From positions 62,001 to 126,000 of the forward strand of contig CAKZOO010000179.1 in the NCBI GenBank assembly GCA_937136455.1: a stretch of DNA of 64,000 nucleotides, given 5' to 3'. The notes beneath the pieces are model-generated. The model ran no database searches, had not been told where the DNA came from, and was given only the letters and a program-made list of their open reading frames with translations. The translations under genes and the position numbers were made by a program. The DNA comes from an uncultured Flavobacteriaceae bacterium. Its GTDB lineage: Bacteria > Bacteroidota > Bacteroidia > Flavobacteriales > Flavobacteriaceae. Below are positions 8,648 through 16,106 of the stretch, one piece after another. Each line of letters opens with the position of its first letter. Positions within the stretch are counted from its first letter, which is position 1.

Positions 8648-9769
8648 TTAGTTAATACCAAACTTATAGGTGTTTCTCTTTTTGTAAACCTCTGGTTTAA
8701 ATTCGGTCCATAACTTTTTTATTGCCAGATTATTGACAAGTTCAGGAGTTCTGACACAATTGACAACTCCGATCTTTTCAAAAGACTTGTAAAAGTGACT
8801 AAACAGCATGGCAGTGACCCCTTTGTTTTGATATTTTGGATGTACTCCAATAAGGTAAAAAATAGCGTCAGGATTGTTTTTCTTCGCTTTTAAAAGATGA
8901 TAGAATCCAAAGGGGAATAGTTTTCCTTTTGCTTTTTGAAGTGCTCTTGAAAATGAAGGCATGGTGATTGCAAAACAGATCATTTCACCCTCATTCGTAA
9001 AGACAAATTTAATGTATTCAGGGTTGATAAAACTGATAAATTTCTTTGTTAAGTAGTCCTTTTGAACCTGTGTGATTGGAACAAATGAAGACAGAACAGC
9101 ATAGGACTCATTAAAGAGATCAAACATTTGATCTACATAAGGAAGTAGTTCTTTGGTTGAGTGAAAGTTTTTTACGTGAAGACCCAATCGGTGTCCTAAT
9201 ATTTTATCGAGTTTTTCAAATTTAGTATTGTCGATATTACTAAATGGGAATCGATTTTCTTCGTATTCTTTCTCAACTGTAAAACCGTATTTTTTATAGT
9301 GTTCTACATAATAGGGATGATTGTACCAAGTAATCATGGTTCCAATCGTATCAAAGCCTTCAACCAATACTCCAACCTTATCTAAATTAGAGAATCCTAC
9401 AGGGCCTTCCATATAGGAGAGTCCATTGGCTTTTCCAATCTCATAGACCTTGTCTAAGAGGATCTTAGAAACTTCATAATCATCAACAAAATCAAACCAA
9501 CCAAAGCGCATTTTTGACACCTTTTGCTCATTAATTTCAATCCAATTGATAATTGCAGCAATTCTTCCGACAATTTTTCCGTTTTTATAAGCGAGAAAAT
9601 ACTGAGCCTGAGCTGTTTTAAAAACAGGATTTTTGTCCTCTTGAAACTGTTCCAACTCTTCCTTAATCAAAGGAGGAACCCAATAGGGAGAGTCTTTGTA
9701 TAACTCAAATGGAAAAGTGACAAATTTCTTGAGCTCTTTTTCGTTTTGAACTTCTTTTAAATGTATCAT
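8648..9769 (-). CDS. GNAT-fold acyltransferase-like protein, substrate unknown
   Basis: The 373-residue cytoplasmic protein has no signal peptide or membrane segment. Its N-terminal region (YKDSPYWVPPLIKEE, then FLAYKNGKIVGRIAAI) and the C-terminal acetyl/acyl-CoA motif (IGVHPKYQNKGVTAMLF, about residues 305-322) are typical of a large Bacteroidota GNAT family. Its ATG overlaps the stop of the upstream outer-membrane protein (TAATG), so the two are translationally coupled. It converges on the capAB-like pair. An N-acyltransferase role in sulfonolipid or ceramide synthesis is a testable guess only. Confidence 0.6.
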   Translation of the reverse strand: MIHLKEVQNEKELKKFVTFPFELYKDSPYWVPPLIKEELEQFQEDKNPVFKTAQAQYFLAYKNGKIVGRIAAIINWIEINEQKVSKMRFGWFDFVDDYEVSKILLDKVYEIGKANGLSYMEGPVGFSNLDKVGVLVEGFDTIGTMITWYNHPYYVEHYKKYGFTVEKEYEENRFPFSNIDNTKFEKLDKILGHRLGLHVKNFHSTKELLPYVDQMFDLFNESYAVLSSFVPITQVQKDYLTKKFISFINPEYIKFVFTNEGEMICFAITMPSFSRALQKAKGKLFPFGFYHLLKAKKNNPDAIFYLIGVHPKYQNKGVTAMLFSHFYKSFEKIGVVNCVRTPELVNNLAIKKLWTEFKPEVYKKRNTYKFGIN

Positions 9770-10686
9770 TATTTGAAGTGATTATCCACTCTGATCGATG
9801 CACCTAAACCAAAGAAAAGTCTCGATGGAGTCTCTTTAAAGTTTGTCCCAAGGAAGGCATCAACTTGAATATTTTTGTTAATTAAATAAGCTCCACCAGT
9901 CCTGATTATTTCATCTGCATAATAATCATTGATAATACTTTGCCCTTCAACAAAGAGACTTAGTTTGTAGTATTTTCTAAAACTGTGAACTAAAGTGCTG
10001 GTAATTGAATACTCTCGATTAGAAGCAGGTTTGTCGATAGAGAAATTAGTAACCAACACCCAATAAGGACTTAAATGTTGTTGTAAAATCAACATTTCTT
10101 TGTCGTATATAGTGGTGTAGGTATTACTAGTGGGATCATAGGGATCAAACCTATTGAATAAACTTTCTTTTTTGTGTATGTTGAGTCCTGCATAAATAGA
10201 AACAACAGGTATTAAGTTCTTTAAAACAAATCGATGGTTGTTTTTCCAAGAGTAATAATCAGGTTCAGCAAACTGATGAGGATCGTAGATCAAAACTTTA
10301 AATCCGAATCGATTCTTAAAGATACCTTTGGCATTGATGTTTTCTAAATGATCAATTTTAGAACGACGACCAAATTCATAGATGAGTTCTACTCGTTCTT
10401 TAAACCCAAATCTAAAGGTTGATTCAATATCGTTGATGTGATAATCACTATCGGGATAAATATGAGTTTGATGATCAGTACTGTATAAGGATTCTAATTG
10501 ATAAACAGCTTCTCCAACTGTATAGGCTCCCATGGTTCGACCAGGAGTGTTAGAATTGATGATATCGGTGTACTGTGCTCTAGATGTAGTTGAAGTTAAA
10601 AGTAATCCAATCACAAATAGGAAGGTGTAGTTAAATTGATTGGGTACTGATTGAATTCTTGAAAAATATTTTGTTCGTTCTAACAT
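9769..10686 (-). CDS. Predicted outer-membrane beta-barrel protein
   Basis: The 305-residue protein has a long N-terminal region, a hydrophobic signal core (FLFVIGLLLTSTTSRAQ) and then alternating polar/aromatic strands such as FRFGFKERVELIYEFGRR, as expected of a barrel. It resembles the transporter-like MetA-pathway/phenol-degradation barrel family common in Flavobacteriia, but I cannot name a substrate. It is the first gene of a two-gene leftward unit with the GNAT protein (TAATG overlap) and is divergent from the DUF4834 gene 46 bases away. Confidence 0.65.
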   Translation of the reverse strand: MLERTKYFSRIQSVPNQFNYTFLFVIGLLLTSTTSRAQYTDIINSNTPGRTMGAYTVGEAVYQLESLYSTDHQTHIYPDSDYHINDIESTFRFGFKERVELIYEFGRRSKIDHLENINAKGIFKNRFGFKVLIYDPHQFAEPDYYSWKNNHRFVLKNLIPVVSIYAGLNIHKKESLFNRFDPYDPTSNTYTTIYDKEMLILQQHLSPYWVLVTNFSIDKPASNREYSITSTLVHSFRKYYKLSLFVEGQSIINDYYADEIIRTGGAYLINKNIQVDAFLGTNFKETPSRLFFGLGASIRVDNHFK

Positions 10687-10732
10687 CGTTTAAAAATCTA
10701 GAATTGTATTTTTGATAAAATTAATAAAGTTA

Positions 10733-10972
10733 ATGGGTTTTTTTACTACAGTTCTCTATTTTATATTAGGTATTTACGTTTTTGGTTTTCTCTTAAGGTT
10801 GGCTTCTCCTTATATTATGAAGTATATTTTGAAGCGATTTGAAAAGAAAATGGGTGGTTTTCAAGATCCATTTGATCAAAAAAGATCAACTAAATCAAAA
10901 CAACCGTTAAAAGAAAAGGATGAAATCGTCGGAGATTACATTGATTTTGAAGAAGTTAAAGATGATGAATAA
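10733..10972 (+). CDS. DUF4834 family small membrane protein
   Basis: The 79-residue protein starts at ATG 10733; the listed TTG at 10712 is less likely. It has one N-terminal membrane segment (FFTTVLYFILGIYVFGFLLRL), a basic stretch, and the acidic tail VGDYIDFEEVK that typifies DUF4834. Function is unknown. It overlaps the next gene by eight bases (ATGAATAA) and sits upstream of YfhO, an arrangement I recall from other Flavobacteriia. Confidence 0.7.
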   Translation: MGFFTTVLYFILGIYVFGFLLRLASPYIMKYILKRFEKKMGGFQDPFDQKRSTKSKQPLKEKDEIVGDYIDFEEVKDDE

Positions 10973-13376
10973 ATTAGTTAGTTCGATAAAACACCTAGGG
11001 GTTGTAGCCCTTTTTGCAATTATTGCAGTAGGATTCTTTTATCCAATCCTTCAATCGAAGGTATTGTATCAATCAGATATCGTCCAATATATTGGGATGT
11101 CTAAACAACAAAAGGATCACAAATTAGCTACAGGGGAGGAGACTTTTTGGACTAATGCTGCTTTTGGCGGGATGCCAACCTATCAATTAGGAGCTCGATA
11201 TCCCTATCATTTTATAAAGAATATCGATTCTGCACTTCGATTTTTACCCAGACCTGCTGATTATTTATTTCTACTCTTTTTGAGTTTTTACGTTCTGATG
11301 TTAAGTCTAAAAGTTGAGTATAGACTTGCAATCTTAGGAGCCTTAGGCTTTGGTTTATCGACCTATTTCTTAGTGGTGTTATCTGTTGGACACAACGCAA
11401 AGGCTCATGCGATTGCCTATTTGCCATTATTGTTTTCGGGTATGGTGCTCGTCTTTAGAAAAAAGTATTTAACAGGAGCTGTCTTAACAGCCCTCGCCAT
11501 GGGATTGGAGCTTGTAGCAAACCATTATCAGATGACGTATTACTTTTTGCTCTTCTGTTTGGCACTAGGAATTGTATTTTTGATCAAGGCTTTTAAAGAA
11601 GGAGAACTAAAACCTTATTTTACTCAAATAAGTGTCCTTATTGGTGCAGTTCTTTTGGGAATTAGTATTAACGCTACCTCTATCTTGGCAACTTCGGAGT
11701 ATTCTGAGTGGAGTACAAGAGGAGCTTCTGAACTCAGTATTGATCCTGAAGGAAAACCCAAAGCACCAAGTGTAGGTCTTGATTATGATTATATCACGGA
11801 ATATTCCTATGGTATTTTTGAAAGCCTCAATTTATACGTGCCTCGATTATTAGGTGGTTCTGGATCGGAGCAATTATCACAAGACTCTCATTTGTTTCAA
11901 TTTTTAAACAATCAAGGAGTTCCCGTTCAGTCGATTCAACAATTTATTTCTCAAGCCCCACTGTATTGGGGAGATCAACCAATAGTTGCAGGTCCAGCCT
12001 ATATTGGAGCGATCGTGATTTTTTTCTTCGTATTAGCACTGTTTTTTTATAAAGGCCGTTATCGATTACCACTGTTAATTGGAACTGTCTTATCTATTGC
12101 ATTATCGTGGGGTAAGAATTTTGAGTTACTAACTACTTTAATGATCGATTATTTTCCGCTTTACGACAAGTTTAGAGCGGTTTCTTCAGCTCAAATACTT
12201 GCAGAGTTAACCATACCTGTATTTGCTTTTTTAGGGCTAAAATCCTTTTTAAATGATTCAGATGATGCCTATAAAATTAAACTTCTTCAAAAGATTCTCT
12301 TAGGATTTATCTCTTTTGGTGTGGTTTTGTTTGGACTTAGCTTTTTATTTGAATTTCAAGGAGGAATGGATCCTTATTTCAGGTATAATTACGGAGATGA
12401 ATTCGTAGACGTCTTAGTCAAAGATCGAAGATCTGTGTATATAAGTGATGTATTTAGATCAACTGTTTATGTGATTCTTTCAGCGTCTTTATTGTGGATT
12501 TACACCAAGAAACGATTTAGTTCCAACTATTTTTATATCGGTTTGGGACTTTTAATCCTTCTCGATTTAGGTGGAGTAGCCAAACGTTATCTCAATAGTG
12601 ATAATTTTGTTTCATCAAAAGAGATGAACAAACCTTTTGTCGCATCTGACATCGATAAAAGAATAGCTCAAGATAAATCACATTACCGCGTCTTTGATTA
12701 TACTGAGGGAATCAATGGAGCTCGTACCTCTTATTTTCACAACTCAATAGGAGGCTATCACGCTGCCAAACCAAGAGTTATTCAGGAATTATTTGAATAT
12801 CACATAGCCAGAGAATCTTGGGAACCACTTCGTATGCTCAATGTGAAATACGTGATGCAAAAAGATGAGAAGGGGGAACAAAGTTTAATTGTCAATGAGG
12901 AAGCTAATGGAAATGCTTGGTTTGTACAAGCTCTGAGTACTTTTGATTCTCAAGATTATATCATGACTCGATTAGGAGCAACATCGACTAGACATGAAGC
13001 GATTGCCGTAAAAGAGGAGATTGATTCACAGATTCCTTCTGTATTCTCTAGAACTGATCAAGCTATTATCCAATTAGAATCTTATACACCCGATCATTTA
13101 ATCTATAGTAGTTCGAATCCAGATGATGGTTTTGCAGTGTTTTCAGAGCTCTATTATAAAAATGGATGGAATGCCTATATGGATGGCGAGTTAGTACCCC
13201 ATTACAGAGTCGATTACGCTCTAAGAGGCCTCTTTATTCCAAAAGGAACTCATAACATTGAATTTAAATTTGAACCTCAGGTAGTCAAAACTGGCTCAAT
13301 GATACAATTGGTGAGTTTTGTGTTCCTTTTGATTTTAATCGGTTTCACTGCTTATCGTCAGTTGAAGAACGAATAA
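10965..13376 (+). CDS. YfhO family multi-pass membrane protein (GT-C-like)
   Basis: The roughly 803-residue protein has about a dozen hydrophobic segments over residues 10-560 and a C-terminal soluble region containing YYKNGWNAYMDGELVPHYRVDY and GTHNIEFKFEP, hallmarks of the YfhO family. Members resemble GT-C glycosyltransferases; B. subtilis YfhO takes part in lipoteichoic acid glycosylation. Here it probably transfers a lipid-linked sugar at the outer face of the inner membrane. The start is set at 10965 (or 10962) because 10920 lies deep inside the preceding gene. The next gene begins eight bases after the stop. Confidence 0.75.
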   Translation: MNKLVSSIKHLGVVALFAIIAVGFFYPILQSKVLYQSDIVQYIGMSKQQKDHKLATGEETFWTNAAFGGMPTYQLGARYPYHFIKNIDSALRFLPRPADYLFLLFLSFYVLMLSLKVEYRLAILGALGFGLSTYFLVVLSVGHNAKAHAIAYLPLLFSGMVLVFRKKYLTGAVLTALAMGLELVANHYQMTYYFLLFCLALGIVFLIKAFKEGELKPYFTQISVLIGAVLLGISINATSILATSEYSEWSTRGASELSIDPEGKPKAPSVGLDYDYITEYSYGIFESLNLYVPRLLGGSGSEQLSQDSHLFQFLNNQGVPVQSIQQFISQAPLYWGDQPIVAGPAYIGAIVIFFFVLALFFYKGRYRLPLLIGTVLSIALSWGKNFELLTTLMIDYFPLYDKFRAVSSAQILAELTIPVFAFLGLKSFLNDSDDAYKIKLLQKILLGFISFGVVLFGLSFLFEFQGGMDPYFRYNYGDEFVDVLVKDRRSVYISDVFRSTVYVILSASLLWIYTKKRFSSNYFYIGLGLLILLDLGGVAKRYLNSDNFVSSKEMNKPFVASDIDKRIAQDKSHYRVFDYTEGINGARTSYFHNSIGGYHAAKPRVIQELFEYHIARESWEPLRMLNVKYVMQKDEKGEQSLIVNEEANGNAWFVQALSTFDSQDYIMTRLGATSTRHEAIAVKEEIDSQIPSVFSRTDQAIIQLESYTPDHLIYSSSNPDDGFAVFSELYYKNGWNAYMDGELVPHYRVDYALRGLFIPKGTHNIEFKFEPQVVKTGSMIQLVSFVFLLILIGFTAYRQLKNE

Positions 13377-13383
13377 TACGACT

Positions 13384-14664
13384 ATGAAGAAAGTACTTCT
13401 AATCCTATATTATTGGCCACCTGCAGGAGGACCAGGAGTACAACGATGGTTAAAATTTGTTAAGTATTTTAAGGAGTTCGACATAGAACCAATACTTTAT
13501 ATTCCTTCAAATCCTCATTATCCATTAAGAGATGCATCTTTGATAAATGAGGTTCCAGCAGATTTAAAGATTTACAGTCAACCAATTAATGAACCTTATC
13601 GCTGGGCTTCTAAGCTCTCTAAGAAGAAAACGAACGATTTGAGTTCCGGTGTTGTAGGAGCTAAGAATAAGTCACTATTATCAAAGCTTATGTTATTTAT
13701 TCGTGGTAATTTCTTTATACCTGATGCCCGAAAATCATGGGTAAAGCCTTCAATTTCTTATTTGAAAAAGGTGTTAGAAAAAGAAGGAATTGATACGGTT
13801 ATTACAACTGGACCACCTCATTCATTACACTTAATTGGGATGGGACTACAGAAGGCATCTAAAATAAAGTGGTTAGCAGATTTTAGAGATCCTTGGACTA
13901 GTATTCACTATCAAGACAAACTTTATATGAGTGAATGGGCTAATCGTAAGCACAAGCGATTGGAGTCAAAAGTATTAAATGCTGCGAATGTTATCTGCGT
14001 TACCAGTCCTTCTACTAAAAGTTCTTTTCAGCGCATCACTTCCAAACCGATTCTTTTAATCACCAACGGATTTGATACAGAAGTCGAAACTTCAGTAGCT
14101 TTAGATTCTCATTTTAGTTTGACGCATATAGGAAGTTTACTTTCCCAGCGCAATCCCAAAATGTTGTGGAGTGTTTTAAAGGATTTATGTGAGGAGGAAT
14201 CAGGTTTTAAGGAAGATTTAAAATTGATTTTTGTCGGCAAAACAGATCCTCAAATTATTGAGCAATTAAGTGATTTCAATCTTGAGGCTAATTTTGAAAA
14301 TGTAGGATATGTATCCCACCAAGAAGCGATTAAATATCAGAAAAAAACTCAAATATTATTGCTGATCGAAAGCTTTGACTCTAATGTAGCACAAATTATT
14401 CCTGGGAAATTATTTGAATACCTCTCTGCAAACCGCCCCATTATAGCTATTGGGCCAGAGTCTTGGGATGTAGACCAACTATTAGCGGATAGCAATGCTG
14501 GTACTGCCTATGCCTTAGATGATACAAATTCATTAAAAAACGATATCTTAACCTATTATAGGCTCTACAAAAGAGGTGACTTACATATTGATTCGAGTGG
14601 AATTGAGGCTTATCATCGAAGAGCGCTTACTGAGAAAATGTCAAAAATCCTATGGGAATTGTAA
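13384..14664 (+). CDS. Family 4-type glycosyltransferase
   Basis: The 426-residue cytoplasmic GT-B enzyme begins with the nucleotide-sugar transferase signature YYWPPAGGPGVQRWLKF. The C-terminal donor-binding half has LTHIGSLLSQRNP, LIFVGKTDPQ and the PGKLFEYLSANRPIIAIG motif with its conserved glutamate. It would add a sugar to a lipid-linked or envelope glycan. The last 13 bases overlap the flippase gene. Sugar and acceptor cannot be read from the sequence. Confidence 0.82.
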   Translation: MKKVLLILYYWPPAGGPGVQRWLKFVKYFKEFDIEPILYIPSNPHYPLRDASLINEVPADLKIYSQPINEPYRWASKLSKKKTNDLSSGVVGAKNKSLLSKLMLFIRGNFFIPDARKSWVKPSISYLKKVLEKEGIDTVITTGPPHSLHLIGMGLQKASKIKWLADFRDPWTSIHYQDKLYMSEWANRKHKRLESKVLNAANVICVTSPSTKSSFQRITSKPILLITNGFDTEVETSVALDSHFSLTHIGSLLSQRNPKMLWSVLKDLCEEESGFKEDLKLIFVGKTDPQIIEQLSDFNLEANFENVGYVSHQEAIKYQKKTQILLLIESFDSNVAQIIPGKLFEYLSANRPIIAIGPESWDVDQLLADSNAGTAYALDDTNSLKNDILTYYRLYKRGDLHIDSSGIEAYHRRALTEKMSKILWEL

Positions 14665-16106
14665 TTCAACAATCGGTTAAAAATACCTTGAGTACCTATT
14701 TAGGTTTTGCGGTAGGTGCACTTAATACCTTGGTGTTTTACACTCACTTTATGAGTGCTTCTAATTACGGTGTTGTCGCTTTAATGCTTTCCATTGCTAC
14801 TGTTGGAGCTCCTTTTATTCTCTTTGGCTCACATCAGGTATTGATTCGATATTATCCAAAGTTTTCCTCTTCAGATCAATCAAAATTGATGGGTTTTTCA
14901 TTTTTGATTCCATTTGTAATGTCTTTTATCGTTGGAATTCTCATCTCTATTTTTGAGCAACCACTTATTAGTTTTATTCAAAGTGATTCCCAGCTCCCTT
15001 CTTATTTTCTTTGGTATGTCTATCTCATAGGGGTCTTTATGGCTTTTTTTGAGTATTTCTACGCTTTAAGTAGAGCTTCCTTACAATCTGTTTTAGGAAA
15101 TTTTGCTAAAGAAGTATTTCACAGAGTCTTAATTGCCATAGGGCTTTTGGCCTTGTCATTTGAGTTGTTGACCATAGATTCGTTTATGTTTTTATTAGTG
15201 GTTGTTTATGCACTTCGACTTTTATTGATGATGTATTACAGTTTAAAAGTCACTACTAATAGGTGGTCCTTTAAGTTGTCTTTTTCTATAAAACCCTTGT
15301 TTTTATATGCCCTTGTAATGTTGATGGGATCCGCAGCAGCTTTAGCGATTTTAGAAGTCGATAAGATCATGATTAATTTGTATTTAGATCTCAATCAAGT
15401 AGCCTATTATACGGTGGCAGTATTTATAGCGACATTAATTGCTGTACCCTTTAGAGCCATGCATCAAATAACGCTGCCAATAACTGCTAAATTAATTGCT
15501 GATGAAAATTTTGAGGGACTCTTGGATCTTTATAAGAAAAGTAGTTTAAACCTAAGTATTGTTACTGCTTTGGTGATGATTCTTTTATTAGTAAATATTG
15601 AAAATCTCTATCAATTTATTCCTGAGAATTACTCTCAAGCAATCTTTGTTGTTTATCTTTTGGGAATTGCTAAGTTTTTGGATGCGAGTCTTGGTATCAA
15701 TAATGCGATTATCAACAATTCTCCTTTCTACGCATATGTCTTGGGATTTGGAGTCGTGTTGGCAATTTTAACGGTACTTTTTAATATGTGGTTATTGCCT
15801 GTTTACGGGATCGTTGGAGCAGCTTATGCTTCTTTATTTGCTCTATTGATTTACAATGTATTAAAGTTAGTATTGGTGATGGTTAATTATAAAATGCAAC
15901 CGTATTCTTTAAAGACTTTAGTAATTGTTGTGATATCAGTATTGATTTACTATGCTGTTACTAATATGAGTAGTGCTAGCAATATCTATATCGATCTGCT
16001 GATAAAGAGTTTCGTAACTCTATTTGTCTTTGTGGGAATCTCTTATAAAATCAAACTCTCAATGAGCCTTAATGATTTGATTGATAGAGTTTTGAGAAGA
16101 AATTAA
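14652..16106 (+). CDS. MOP-superfamily oligosaccharide flippase (Wzx-like)
   Basis: The 484-residue protein is almost entirely hydrophobic, with about 14 predicted membrane segments. It begins with the typical VKNTLSTYLGFAVGALNTLVF and has the central charged VDKIMINLYLDLNQVAYYTVAV of the polysaccharide-transport family. It likely flips a lipid-linked glycan across the inner membrane, fitting the GT and YfhO genes before it. Its TAA (16104-16106) interlocks with the TAA of uvrA on the other strand within the palindrome TTAA. Confidence 0.82.
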   Translation: MGIVIQQSVKNTLSTYLGFAVGALNTLVFYTHFMSASNYGVVALMLSIATVGAPFILFGSHQVLIRYYPKFSSSDQSKLMGFSFLIPFVMSFIVGILISIFEQPLISFIQSDSQLPSYFLWYVYLIGVFMAFFEYFYALSRASLQSVLGNFAKEVFHRVLIAIGLLALSFELLTIDSFMFLLVVVYALRLLLMMYYSLKVTTNRWSFKLSFSIKPLFLYALVMLMGSAAALAILEVDKIMINLYLDLNQVAYYTVAVFIATLIAVPFRAMHQITLPITAKLIADENFEGLLDLYKKSSLNLSIVTALVMILLLVNIENLYQFIPENYSQAIFVVYLLGIAKFLDASLGINNAIINNSPFYAYVLGFGVVLAILTVLFNMWLLPVYGIVGAAYASLFALLIYNVLKLVLVMVNYKMQPYSLKTLVIVVISVLIYYAVTNMSSASNIYIDLLIKSFVTLFVFVGISYKIKLSMSLNDLIDRVLRRN

